From: Doris montereyensis
Lineage: Eukaryota > Mollusca > Gastropoda > Nudibranchia > Dorididae
NCBI GenBank assembly: GCA_037039925.1
Contig: JAXRKP010000971.1
Location: 15,001-79,000 of the forward strand
Length of the DNA: 64,000 nt
Direction: 5' to 3'
Part shown: positions 1-11,285 of the stretch, in pieces
How positions within the stretch are numbered: the first letter of the stretch is position 1
Layout of the letters: each line of letters opens with the position of its first letter
Made by a program: the position numbers and the translations under genes
The notes under the pieces: model-generated
The model's input: the letters and a program-made list of their open reading frames with translations, nothing else
Databases searched by the model: none
What the model was told of the DNA's origin: nothing

Positions 1-157
1 TATATAGATACACAGATTGATATGAATAGATCAACTGATTGGTAAATATATAGATAAATCGATTGAAATATAGATAAAATAATTGATTTGTAGATACATG
101 AATACATTGATTGATAGATACATATATAATTTGATTGATATATACATAGATAAATAC

Positions 158-250
<93 letters not shown>

Positions 251-475
251 AGTAGATAAATAGATAGATAGACGGATATATAAATAGGCAAATAGATAAA
301 TATATGGATAGATAAATATATAGATATATAAATAAATAGATCAAGAGATAAATAGATATATGGATGGATGAATAGATGTATACATAAATAGATAAATAGA
401 TAAATGAGATTGATGCCAGTATATGTGCAGCAGTTTAAGATAATGGCTGCTGCAAGTCTGCTTGACACTTCCAAA
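1..475. repeat. AT-rich GATA/TA low-complexity region
   Basis: This stretch is built of imperfect GATA, AAATAGATA and TATA motifs around a pure TA tract. The minus strand stays open for 147 codons, but the translation is only Ile/Tyr/Leu runs, so it is not a gene. Confidence 0.9.
161..244. repeat. (TA)n dinucleotide microsatellite
   Basis: An uninterrupted alternation of T and A for about 84 bases (about 42 units). It is self-complementary and could extrude a cruciform. Confidence 0.97.
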
Positions 476-723
476 TCATGAGAGTGATGTCCCCTTGACG
501 AAGTAGACGCCCCCCCCCCCCCACTGCACGGGCAGCAGACAATTTACATTTAGATCTGCCTGGATCTTTCCTTTTCACTTGTAATCGTGATTACCATCTT
601 CCTGACTCCTTTCCAAAATGAAGAGGTTTAAAATCTTCACAGACCTGTGATGCACTTGGCTTTTGACTTCCATTTTTACCCTTTTTCGTAGAAAAAAAGC
701 ACTTATGAAAATGCCTTTCTTCC
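476..723. other. Short non-repetitive spacer with a poly-C tract
   Basis: Non-repetitive DNA that contains a run of 13 C at 510-522. I see no coding or RNA signal in it. Confidence 0.6.
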
Positions 724-965
724 TCCTCAACACAAACACACAGACAAACACACACACACAGACAAACACACAAACAGACAAACACACACAGACAAACACA
801 CAAACAGACTGAAATACTCACAAAAGATACATAAACACACACTCTCTCACACACACACACTCACAAATAGATGGACAAGCACGTAGTTATTACCACACAC
901 ACACACACACACACACGCATCCTTGCACACAAAACACACAAGCACACATACACAAATACACACTT
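724..965. repeat. (CA)n compound microsatellite
   Basis: CA repeats interrupted by GACAAACA and similar variants, with the purest run at about 894-915. Short open frames on both strands here translate as Thr-His or Cys-Val runs and are not genes. Confidence 0.93.
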
Positions 966-1095
966 GACGCCTCCCCCTCTCCTGCCCTTTTCTCGAAACA
1001 CTCTCAGTCAAGTATTTGTTTCTTCTGTCTTTCACTTCCTGTCAATTCCGTTGTTTTATTGCAATCGTAATCGCCACTCGCCTCGCCTCACTATC

Positions 1096-1180
1096 GCTGG
1101 TGACAACAACAAAAGGCTGGTGACAACAACAAAAGGCTGGTGACAACAACAAAGGCTGGTGACAACAACAAAACGCTGGC
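1096..1180. repeat. 20-bp tandem repeat, four copies
   Basis: Four copies of a unit close to GGTGACAACAACAAAAGGCT. The third copy has lost one A and the last is slightly diverged. Confidence 0.9.
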
Positions 1181-1307
1181 AGTTTTCATACGAATCTCCT
1201 TCAAAGCTGTTTATTCGCCCATGGGGCCTAGCTCATTCCTGTATCAAGCGTAAAAATGATAAGGCCTGATGCTAAAGAGGACGTTAATTTGTGGCAGGAT
1301 TTTACTC

Positions 1308-4300
1308 CAAAGCTGGTGGTAGGTTCATCCCAAGCTGGTAGATTCATCCCAAGCTGGTGGTAGATTCATCCCAAGCTGGTGGTAGGTTCATCCCAAGCTG
1401 GTGGTAGATTCATCCCAAGCTAGTGGTAGGTTCATCCCAAGCTAGTGGTAGATTCATCCCAAGCTAGTGATAGATTCATCCCAAGCTAGTGGTAGATTCA
1501 TCCCAAGCTAGTGGTAGATTCATCCCAAGCTGGTGGTAGATTCATCCCAAGCTGTAGATTCATCCCAAGCTAGTTGTAGACTCATCCCAAGCTAGTAGTA
1601 GATTCATCCCAAGCTAGTGGTAGATTCATCCCAAGCTAGTGGTAGACTCATCCCAAGCTGGTAGTAGATTCATCCCAAGCTGATGGTAGATTCATCCCAA
1701 GCTAGTGGTAGACTCATCCCAAGCTAGTGGTAGACTCATCCCAAGCTAGTGGTAGACTCATCCCAAGCTAGTGGTAGATTCATCCAAGCTAGTGGTAGAT
1801 TCATCCCAAGCTAGTGGTAGACTCATCCCAAGCTAGTGGTAGACTCATCCCAAGCTAGTGGTAGACTCATCCCAAGCTAGTGGTAGACTCATCCTAGGCT
1901 AGTGGTAGACTCATCCCAAGCTAGTGGTAGACTCATCCCAAGCTAGTGGTAGACTTATCCCAAAGCTAGTGGTAGATTCATCCCAAGCTAGTGGTAGATT
2001 CATCCCACGCTAGTGGTAGACTCATCAAGCTAGTGGTAGTGCTAGTGGTAGACTCATCCCAAGCTAGTGGTAGATTCATCCAAGCTGGTGGTAGATTCAT
2101 CCCAAGCTAGTGGTAGACTCATCCCAAGCTAGTGGTAGACTCATCCCAAGCTAGTGGTAGACTCATCCCAAGCTAGTGGTAGACTCATCCCAAGCTAGTG
2201 GTAGACTCATCCCAAACTAGTGGTAGATTCATCCCAAGCTAGTGGTAGACTCATCCCAAGCTAGTGGTAGACTCACCCCAAACTAGTGGTAGACTCATCC
2301 CAAGCTAGTGGTAGACTCATCCCAGGCTAGTGGTAGACTCATCCCAGGCTAGTGGTAGACTCATCCCAGGCTAGTGGTAGACTCATCCCAAGCTGGTAGT
2401 AGACTCATCCCAAGCTAGTGGTAGACTCATCCCAAGCTAGTGGTAGACTCATCCCAAGCTAGTGGTAGACTCATCCCAGGTTAGTCTAGACTCATCCAGG
2501 CTAGTGGTAGACTCATCCCACATAGGTGGTAGACTCATCCCACACAGGTGGGAGACTAATCCCAAGCTAGTGGTAGACTCATCAAGCTGGTAGTAGATTC
2601 AGGTGTAGTAGACTCATCCCAGGCTAGTGGTAGACTCATCCCAAGCTAGTGGTAGACTCATCCCAGGTTAGTCGGGAGACTCATCCCAGGCTAGTGGTAG
2701 ACTCATCCCACACAGGTGGTAGACTCATCCCACACAGGTGGGAGGCCAGTGGTAGACTCATCCCAAGCTAGTGGTAGACTCATCCCAAGCTAGTCGTAGA
2801 CTCATCCCAAGCTAGTGGTAGACTAATCCCAGCTACTGGTAGGCTACTGATAGACTCATCCCCTAGTGGTAGACTCACAAGCTAGTGGTAGACTCATCCC
2901 ACAGCTAGGTAGGACTCATCCCACGCTACTGATAGACTCATCCCAAGCTAGTGGTAGACTCACCCCAAGCTAGTGGTAGACTCATCCCAACTGATGGTAG
3001 ACTCATCCCAAGCTAGTGGTAGACTCATCCCAAGCTAGTGGTAGACTCATCCCAAGGTGGTAGACTCATCCCAAGCTGGTGGTAGATTCATCCCAACCAG
3101 TGGTAGAACTCATCCCAAACTATCACTCATCCCAAGGTGGTAGACTCATCCCAAGCTAGTGGTAGACTTATCCCACACAAGTGGTAGACTCATCCCAAGC
3201 TAGTGTAGACTCATCCCCTAGTGGTAGACTCGTCCCAGGTGGTAGACTCATCCAAAGCTAGGTGGTAGACTCATCCCAAGCTGGTGGTAGATTCATAGAA
3301 CTATCTCATCACACATGTGGTAGACTCATCCCACACAGGTGGTAGACTCATCCCAAGCTCAGTGGTAGATTTATCCCACACAGGTAGTAGACTTATCCCA
3401 CACAGGTGGTAGACTCATCCCACACAGGTGGTAGACTCATCCACACAGGTGGTAGACTCATTCCACACAGGTGGTAGACTCATCCCACACAGGTGGTAGA
3501 CTCATTCCAAGCAGGTGGCAGACTCATCCCAAGCAGGTGGTAGACTTATCCCACAGAGGTGGTAGACTCATCCCCACACAGGTGGTAGACTTATCCCACA
3601 CAGGTGGTAGACTCATCACTGGTGGTAGACTTATCCACACAGGTGGTAGACTCATCCCAAGCAAAGTGATAGACTTATCCCACACAGGTGGTAGACTTAT
3701 CCCACACAGGTGGTAGACTCATCCCAAGCTGGTGATAGAACTATCCCACACATGTGGTAGAATCATCCCCACAGGTGGTAGACTGATCCCAAGCAGGTGG
3801 TAGACTTATCCCACACAGGTGGTAGACTTATCCACACAGGTGGTAGACTTTTCCCACACAGGTAGTAGACTCATCACAGGTGGTAGACTTTTCCCCACAC
3901 AGGTGGTAGACTCATCCCACAGGTGGTAGACTCATCCCACAGGTGGTAGACTCATCCCACACAGGTAGTAGACTCATCCCACACAGGTGGTAGACTCATC
4001 CACAACTGTGGTGACTCATCCTACACAGGTGGTAGACTCATCCCCACAGGTGGTAGACTTATCCCACACAGGTGGTAGACTCATCCACACAGGTGGTAGA
4101 CTTATCCCAAGCCAGTGGTAGACTCATCCCAAGCAGTGGTAGACTTATCCCACACAGGTGGTAGACTCATCCACACTGGTGGTAGACTTATCCTACACAG
4201 GGGGTAGACTCATCCACACAGGTGGTAGACTTATCCCACAGAGGTGGTAGACTCATCCCAAGCTAGTGGTAGACTTATCCCACACAGGTGGTAGACTCAT

Positions 4301-6209
4301 CCAAGCTAGTGGTAGACGTATCCACACAGGTGGTAGACTCATCCCAAGCTAGTGGTAGACTTATCCCACACAGGTGGTAGACTCATCCTAAGCTAGTGGT
4401 AGACTCATCCCACACAGGTGGTAGACTTATCCCACACAGGTCGTAGACTTATCCACACAGTTGGTAGACTTATCCCACACAGGTGGCAGACTCATCCCCA
4501 AGCTAGTGGTAGACTCATCCCACACAGGTGGTAGAGGTCGTAGACTTATACAGGTAGTAGACTTATCCAAGGTGGTAGATTCACTCAAGCTGTTAGACTT
4601 ATCCCAAGCAGGTGGTAGACTCATCCCACTCTAGTGGTAGACTCATCCCAAGCTAATGGTAGATTCATCCCACGCTAGTGGTAGACTCATCCCCACAGGT
4701 GGTAGACTTATCCCACACAGGTGGTAGACTCATCCCAAGCTAGTGGTAGACTTATCAAGCACATGTGGTAGACTTATCCCCACACTGGTGGTAGCTTATC
4801 CCACACAGGTGGTAGACTTATCACACAGGTGGTAGACTTATCCCACACAGGTGGTAGATTCATCCACAAGACTTATCCACACAGGTGGTAGACTTATCCC
4901 ACACAGTGGTAGACTTATCCCAAGCTAGTGGTAGACTCATCCCAAGCTAGTGGTAGATTCACCCCAAGCTAGTGGTAGATTCATCCCAAACTAGTGGTAG
5001 ATTCATCCCAAGCTAGTGGTAGACTCATCCCAAGCTAGTGGTAGACTCATCCCAAGCTAGTGGTAGACTCATCCCAAGCTAGTGGTAGACTCATCCCAAG
5101 CTAGTGGTAGACTCATCCCAAGCTAGTGGTAGACTCATCCCAAGCTAGTGGTAGACTCATCCCAAGCTAGTGGTAGACTCATCCCAAGCTAGTGGTATAT
5201 TCATCCCAAGCTAGTGGTAAACTCATCCCAAGCTAGTGGTAGACTCATCCCAAGCTAGTGGTAGACTTATCCCAAACAGGTGGTAGACTCATCCCAAGCT
5301 AGTGGTAGACTCATCCCAAGCTAGTGGTAGACTCATCCAAGCTAGTGGTAGACTCATCCCAAGCTAGTGGTAGACTCATCCCAAGCTAGTGGTAGATTCA
5401 TCCCAAGCTAGTGGTAGACTCATCCCAAGCTGGTAGTAGATTCATCCCAAGCTGGTGGTATACTCATCCCAAGCTAGTGGTAGATTCATCCCAAGCTGAT
5501 GGTAGACTCATCCCAAGCTGGTGGTAGATTCATCCCAAACTAGTGGTAGACTCATCCCAAGCTGGTAGTAGATTCATCCCAAGCTGATGGTAGACTCATC
5601 CCAAGCTGGTGGTAGATTCATCCCAAACTAGTGGTAGATTCATCCCAAACTAGTGGTAGACTCATCCCAAGCTAGTGGTAGATTCATCCCAAGCTAGTGG
5701 TAGACTCATCCCAAGCTAGTAGTAGATTCATCCCAAGCTGGTGGTAGACTCATCCCAAGCTGGTGGTAGATTCATCCCAAGCTGATGGTAGACTCATCCC
5801 AAGCTAGACTTATCCCAAGCTAGTGGTAGACTCATCCCAAGCTAGTGGTAGATTCATCCCAAGCTAGTGGTAGACTTATCCCAAGCTAGTGGTAGACTCA
5901 TCCCAAGCTAGTGGTAGACTCATCCCAAGCTAGTGGTAGACTCATCCCAAGCTAGTGTAGATTCATCCCAAACTAGTGGTAGACTCATCCCAAGCTAGTG
6001 GTAGATTCATCCCAAACTAGTGGTAGACTCATCCCAAGCTAGTGGTAGACTCATCCCAGGCTAGTGGTAGATTCATCCCAAACTAGTGGTAGACTCATCC
6101 CAAGCTAGTGGTAGATTCATCCCAAGCTAGTGGTAGACTCATCCCAAACTAGTGGTAGACTCATCCCAAGCTAGTGGTAGACTGATTCCAAGCTGGTGGT
6201 AGACTCATC
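1308..6209. repeat. 22-bp minisatellite array, about 220 copies
   Basis: The period is 22 bp. All units share the core GGTAGACTCATCCC. Subfamily A starts with AAGCTAGT and fills roughly 1308-2500 and 4900-6209. Subfamily B starts with ACACAGGT and dominates about 2500-4900, interleaved with A. Copies in the B zone carry many small deletions, while those near 5000-5450 are close to identical. Spacer-free repetition rules out a CRISPR array. Confidence 0.97.
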
Positions 6210-6275
6210 TGCATTTAGGTCGCGTGGAAGACACAAGTGCAGAGGTCACCATTTCGATTCTATTGACGTCTAAGA

Positions 6276-6496
6276 TTTTGTTTTGTCTATTTGTCCGTAT
6301 TTGTTCTGTCTATTTGTCCCTTTGTGGTCTTTTTCTATTTGTCCGTATTTATTCGGTCTATTTGTCCGTATTTGTTTTGTCTACTTGTCCGTATTTGTTT
6401 TGTATATCTGTCCGTATTTGTTTTGTCTATTTGTCCGTATTTGTTTTGTGTATTTGTCCGTATTTGTTTGATCTATTTGTCCGTATTTGCTTTGCC
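6276..6496. repeat. 23-bp minisatellite array, about 9 copies
   Basis: The unit contains TATTTGTCCGTATTTG followed by TTTTGTC, with a period of 23 bp. Because 23 is not divisible by three, all three plus frames show the same 23-residue hydrophobic pattern. The open frames at 6224-6530 are by-products of this. Confidence 0.92.
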
Positions 6497-6512
6497 CTCA
6501 TTCTTATGGGGC

Positions 6513-7120
6513 TGTAAGTATTTTATGTAAGTATTTTATGTAAGTATTTTATGTAAGTATTTTATGTAAATATTTTATGTAAGTATTTTATGTAAGTATT
6601 TTATGTAAGTATTTTATGTAAGTATTTTATAAAAATATTTTCTAAAAGTATTTTAAGTATTTCATGTAAGTATTTATGTAAGTATTTTATGTAAATATTT
6701 TATGTAAGTATTTTATGTAAGTATTCTATGTAAGTTTTTTATCTAAGTATTTTTATGTCGGTATTGTATGCACGTATCTTATGTAAGTATTTTATGTTGG
6801 TATTTTATGTCGGTATTAAAATTTGATATAAGTATTTATGTAAATATTTTATATCGGTATTTTATGTAAGTATTTTATGTAAGTATTTCATGTCGGTATT
6901 TTATGTAAGTATTTTATGTAAGTATTTTATGTAAGTATTTTATGTAAGTATTTTATGTAAGTATTTTATGTAAGTATTTTATGTAAGTATTTTATGTAAG
7001 TCTTTTATGTAAGTATTTTATGTAAGTATTTTATGTAAGTATTTTATATAAGTATTTTATGTAAGTATTTTAATTAAGTATTTCATGTAAGTTTTTTATG
7101 TAAGTATTTTATATCGGTAT
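6513..7120. repeat. 13-bp AT-rich minisatellite, about 46 copies
   Basis: The unit is TAAGTATTTTATG. Variants TATCGGTATTTTATG occur at about 6757-6900 and 7110. The array ends about 40 bp from the 3' side of a minus-strand tRNA-like head (7157-7234), so it may have grown from a SINE tail. Confidence 0.95.
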
Positions 7121-7782
7121 GCTCCACTTTCGAAAGGGAAAACGTGTATGTACCTGACACAGCAAGGATTTGAACTTTTTTGCCTCACAATCCCTCAGTC
7201 GGCAGTTGACGTAACCCCTTGGCCACCAACGCTAGACTTTGGGGCAAAGGTGGAATGTCTTTGTTTTTTGCATTTTCAGTTTGCTTCTTGATCCATTGGC
7301 ACCGAGTTTGTATTTTTAAGTCGCCCAAATGTTGCCCCGATAATAACGTACAGAGTTTGTGTTTTCAAGTCGCCCACAGGTTGCCCCGATATTAGCGTTT
7401 AGAAATTTCTAGAAACCTGAAAGACGCAGCCGACTTCCGGATCAGGTTCTGATTTTGTTGGTTTTTCATCTAGAAAACAAAAAAAGATGAGGTAAAAGAT
7501 AAGCTGTGTGGAGCCATAATGAGATGGCTAACGTGTCTCAAACATTCATTCTCGCTCTTCAAGCTGTTTGTCTAACTGGATAACAGGAAAAGAGGCTTTA
7601 TCAAGGCGGTGGAGCACAATCGATAGGGTTGCCAGTTTGTATTCACTAAGACCTTGGTTTTAAACACTGGTTTCCCCAGGGTTTTTTTTCTTCACAACGA
7701 TGTACTCTTAGGAATGGCAATCAACTCTGGTGTCTGTCCTCGCTTAATTCAGGTTTGAATGAGTACTGGGTGTGAAGGGCTT
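7121..7782. other. Non-repetitive stretch with SINE-like start
   Basis: Beyond the tRNA-like segment at 7157-7234, I see no open frame longer than about 60 codons and no RNA gene. AAGTCGCCCA...GTTGCCCCGAT occurs twice (about 7319-7340 and 7368-7390), a short local duplication of about 50 bp spacing. Confidence 0.55.
7157..7234 (-). mobile_element. tRNA-derived SINE head, fragment
   Basis: Read on the minus strand, the segment has an A-box-like TGGCCAAGGGG (7216-7228) and a B-box-like GTTCAAATCC (7166-7176) at tRNA-like spacing. It ends in no acceptor stem that pairs well. This matches the Pol III promoter head of a tRNA-derived SINE, resembling Leu/Ser-type tRNAs in the D-arm. A functional tRNA is unlikely because the acceptor arms do not close. 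Confidence 0.55.
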
Positions 7783-7855
7783 TTTGATTTGATTTGATTT
7801 GATTTGATTTGATTTGATTTGATTTGATTTGATTTGATTTGATTTGATTTGATTT
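7783..7855. repeat. (GATTT)n pentanucleotide microsatellite
   Basis: About 14 perfect GATTT units, best read as the 3' tail of the minus-strand SINE next to it. The Asn-Gln-Ile-Lys-Ser open frame across it is an artefact. Confidence 0.95.
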
Positions 7856-8130
7856 ACAAACATCGACAACTTAGATGATCTCGGGGCTTTTTGTAGAACT
7901 TTTAATTTTGTCCTGTAAACAGCCAAGGCCTCTTTAACGTACACAGGTTGTTGTGATCGGCACATTGAACCTCCTTTTTATTGTCCGTCGCCGATGGGAC
8001 TAGCTGTCGATCCACCTACCTGCATCGAAAAAATCAAGAACATGTTTCAAGCGTTAGCGGGGCTCGAAGCCGCTACCTTTTTGGTTGAGAGGCCGACGCC
8101 TTGCTTCTGGACTACCAAGTCCTCGTGCTA
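7783..8130 (-). mobile_element. SINE-like element with tRNA head and GATTT tail
   Basis: On the minus strand the element begins with a tRNA-like head: an A-box-like TGGTAGTCCAGAAG around 8104-8117 and a B box GGCTTCGAGCC around 8058-8071. A body follows at about 7860-8040, and it ends in an (AAATC)n tail at 7855-7783. Head, body and simple tail form the standard SINE layout. The body segment 7901-8016 has a second copy at 37345-37470 in the same orientation, sharing CCTCCTTTTTATTGTCCGT and GATGGGACTAG. Part of the body (7911-7927) is the sequence that recurs as the 30-bp array at 47.4-52.4 kb. Confidence 0.72.
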
Positions 8131-8395
8131 AAGGCAGAGAGGGCTGTAGTCACATTGTTTGTATGAAGCGTTTTCATACAAACTGCTGTACTGTATTCTT
8201 CCTAGAAAGGACTTTGAATGAAGTGGCATGCTGGGTTATAAATATGGTAAAGTCAGTGAGCCTGTACTTGTTCGGGACTGCAGCATGTAAATCCATGGAA
8301 CTGCCCCTGCAGTGAAGATGATGGTGTCTTTCTCATTGCATGATCGTGGCAGGATTTCGGACCGCCAATCAAGGTCGTTGCTGAATACACTTTTC
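8131..8395. other. Non-repetitive DNA with a dispersed-repeat fragment
   Basis: No gene is recognised. The segment 8195-8272 resembles 21328-21382: both begin ATTC(T/C)TCCT..AGAAA and later carry GTGAG(C/T)CTG(T/C)ACTTGTT, with a gap of about 30 bp in the second copy. This suggests an old dispersed repeat. Confidence 0.45.
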
Positions 8396-8700
8396 CCTGT
8401 CCACCATGATCCGGACTTAGGATCATGAGGTTCTATGTTCGAATCCTGAAAATGCTAGAATTGACGTTGCTTTGTTTAGAGAGTGGTTAGGCTACCTGAC
8501 TTGAGATCATGAGGATGGCGTGTGGGGGGGCGGTCGAATCCCAGGAAAGCTTAGTCAAAGGTCGTGACCCTGTGAAAGAGATTTTGACAAGGAATGCCGC
8601 ACTGGACCCAAGTGCAAATGGATGCAGGCACTAGTTTCAGGTAAAACCTGCGTCAGAATAGCGTTCCCTCCAGGAACTGACTTTCATCACGTGTTCCGAT
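8396..8700 (+). mobile_element. tRNA-derived SINE with doubled tRNA-like head
   Basis: A plus-strand tRNA-like head has an A-box-like GTGGTTAGGCT at 8482-8493 and a B box GGTCGAATCCC at 8532-8542. A body at about 8560-8690 includes GACCCAAGTGCAAATGG and AGGTAAAACCTG. A second copy of that body lies at 10696-10763. Just upstream, 8414-8446 repeats part of the head (GACTTAGGATCATGAGG and a perfect B box GTTCGAATCC) without a convincing A box. The element therefore carries a second, degenerate head or overlies an older copy. Confidence 0.65.
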
Positions 8701-9205
8701 ATAAGTTAGTCAATTAAGGGTGTTTCTATGTCTGTGGTTAACTCTTACTATAATTATATCTTGCAATGTGTAGGAATGGCGATATCAAAATAATAAAAAT
8801 ACATTGTGCATCACCTGAAAAAAGGAGTTTATAGCATAGAAAATCATTTTTTATTTATAATTTAACACATTTAAAAAATGCCTCAATAGATGTTGTACAG
8901 CCGAAAGCTTACTTTTCTTACGATGTGAATTTAAACTGATGGCGTTAAAAAATTTAGGTGATAAAAATTGTTCCGTAAAAAGATTTTCTGTCAACACTCA
9001 GCTGGAAAACCTCTGCTCGTTTTCTTATCTGATGTCAAAGAAATCTAAACCTTTGGACCAGCAAACGAAAGAGATCGATCGCCAGGAAATTAATACTTTT
9101 TTACGGGGGGGGGGGGGGGGAAAAGGGCAGGGGGTGGGGGTGGAGGATTGTAAAAATTCGAAAGATCAAAAAGAACCTCAATGACCGATTTCCTCCTTGT
9201 TGTAA
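8701..9205. other. AT-rich spacer with poly-G tract
   Basis: Non-repetitive, A+T-rich DNA. A run of 16 G lies at 9105-9120, followed by a purine-rich stretch. The 81-codon plus-strand frame at 8939-9184 runs through the poly-G and has no recognisable protein features. Confidence 0.5.
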
Positions 9206-9449
9206 GATGAAAGAAATATGAAAGAAATATGAAAGAAATATGAAAGAAATATGAAAGAAATATGAAAGAAATATGAAAGAAATATGAAAGAAATATGAAA
9301 GAAAGATGAAAGAAATATGAAAAAATATGAAAGAAATATGAAAGAAATATGAAAGAAAGATGAAAGAAATATGAAAGAAATATGAAAGAAATATGAAAAA
9401 AGAAATATGAAAGAAATATGAAAGAAATATGAAAGAAATATGAAAAGAA
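9206..9449. repeat. 11-bp purine-rich minisatellite, about 22 copies
   Basis: The unit is ATGAAAGAAAT (minus-strand ATTTCTTTCAT), with a few copies shortened or with G for T. The minus strand is free of stop codons in all frames and gives Phe/Ser/Ile-rich frames. Confidence 0.95.
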
Positions 9450-9499
9450 GACAAAAAAAAAAATCTTTGATCTGCGTTGTGCAATGTGTGGGGTCAGTA

Positions 9500-10656
9500 C
9501 TTGGATTGTTGAGGCCTGTGGTGTTTGACCCCAAGCAATGGATTGTTGAGGCCTGTGGTGTTTGACCCCAAGCAATGGATTTTTGAGGCCCGTGGTGTTT
9601 GACCCCAAGCAATGGATTGTTGAGGCCTGTGGTGTTTGACACCAAGCAATGGATTGTTGAGGCCTGGGGTGTTTGACCCCAAGCAATGGATTGTTGAGGC
9701 CTGGGGTGTTTGACCCAAGCAGTGGATTGTTGAGGCCTGGGGTGTTTGACCCCAAGCCTGGGGTGTTTGACCCCAAGCAATGGATTGTTGAGGCCTGGGG
9801 TGTTTGACCCCAAGCAATGGATTGTTGAGGCCTGGGGTGTTTGACCCCAAGCAATGGATTGTTGAGGCCTGGGGTGTTTGACCCAAGCAATGGGATTGTT
9901 GTTTTGACCCCAAGCAATGGATTGTTGAGGCCTGTGGTGTTTGACCCAAGCAATGGATTGTTGAGGCCTGGGGTGTTTTGACCTAAGCAATGGATTGTTG
10001 AGGCCTGGGGGTGTTTGACCCCAAGCAATGGATTGTTGAGGCCTGGGGTGTTTGACCCTAAGCAATGGATTGTTGAGGCCTGTGGTGTTTGACCCCAAGC
10101 AATGGATTGTTGAGGCCTGTGGTGTTTGACCCAAGCAATGGATTGTTGAGGCCTGGGTGTTTGACCTCAAGCAATGGATTGTTGAGGCCTGGGGTGTTTG
10201 ACCCCCAATGGATTGTTGAGGCCTGTGGTGTTTGACCCCAAGCAATGGATTGTTGAGGCCTGGGGTGTTTGACCCCAAGCAATGGATTTTGAGTGCCTGG
10301 GTGTTTGACCCCAAGCAATGGATTGTTGAGGCCTGGGGTGTTTGACCCCAAGCAATGGATTGTTGAGGCCTGTGGTGTTTGACCCCAAGCAATGGATTGT
10401 TGAGGCCTGGGGTGTTTGACCCCAAGCAATGGATTGTTGAGGCCTGGGGTGTTTGACCCCAAGCAATGGATTGTTCGAGGCCTGTGGTGTTTGACCCCAA
10501 GCAATGGATTGTTGAGGCCTCCAATTGTTTTGACCCCAAGCAATGGATTGTTGAGGCCTGTGGTGTTTGACCCCAAGCAATGGATTGTTGAGGCCTGGGG
10601 TGTTTGACCCCAAGCAATGGATTGTTGAGGCCTGGGGTGTTTGACCCCAAGCAATG
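9500..10656. repeat. 37-bp minisatellite array, about 31 copies
   Basis: The unit contains GGATTGTTGAGGCCTG, then GGGTGTTTGACCCCAAGCAA, with a period of 37 bp. A G/T change (GGGGTG versus GTGGTG) splits copies into two interspersed variants. The minus strand has no stop in any frame, so a 490-codon frame (10650 to 9178) runs through this and the 11-bp array. It shows a 37-residue super-repeat and is not considered a gene. Confidence 0.96.
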
Positions 10657-10659
10657 CTA

Positions 10660-10765
10660 GGCTCTGGCGTTATGGTTAACCCGCATTTCCCTACTCGACC
10701 CAGTTGTAAATGGGTGTCAGAATAAATTAGGTGATTAAACCTGTAGTTAGCGTTCCATTTCACAA
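10660..10765 (+). mobile_element. SINE body fragment
   Basis: The stretch 10696-10763 is homologous to the SINE body at about 8605-8670: GACCCA, GTAAATGGGTG, AGGTGATTAAACCTG and TAGCGTTCC appear in the same order. The upstream GTTATGGTTAACCCGC may be the remains of an A box. The 37-bp array ends immediately before it. Confidence 0.55.
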
Positions 10766-11285
10766 CATAGAAACCGAGACAATGCCCAGCTCTATGAGTG
10801 GTAACGGCCTTGAAAAAACTGTTAAAACTTAGATGAAAGCAGATGCCACGTTATTACGCATCTCCATCCACGCATTTGACGTCATAATCAGGGCGACATA
10901 CTAACGCTGCCTGGGTAAATGCGAGATGATCATATTGCCAAGTCAGTCACATTGGTGCCAAGGTACGATAAATAATTCATTGACATCTGTTTTAACAACT
11001 CTGAACCTTTAAATGACTTGTGTTATTGTTTACTTTGATAGCGATCTTATGAAGTTAACATTGAAAATTGTTTCATTGTTTCATGGTTATCAGTGACCAG
11101 TGAGAGTTAACAATTACTTAAAATGGCTTTACAAGATTACACGACTCTTGCTCACTTTAATTTGTTCCCTGAAAGGTTTTGCTACGAGATAAATGCTTTC
11201 ATAGTAATTGATCTCTTTCATTTGGCAAAAATAAAGTATCTGGTTATCGGCAGAGATGAATAAAACACGTAGTCGACTTAGGAGC
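10766..11285. other. Non-repetitive AT-rich stretch
   Basis: I see no coding, RNA or repeat signal apart from a TGACGTCA palindrome at 10877-10884. Confidence 0.5.

Noticed and set aside
31..474. 147-codon minus-strand frame at the left edge
   Set aside because: It is a translation of TA/GATA microsatellite DNA and consists of Ile/Tyr/Leu runs.
1308..6209. CRISPR-like direct repeats
   Set aside because: Units are contiguous with no unique spacers of regular length, and the surrounding sequence is eukaryotic. The same applies to all other arrays.
7157..7234. Functional tRNA gene
   Set aside because: A and B boxes are recognisable, but acceptor and anticodon stems do not pair properly. It fits a SINE head better.
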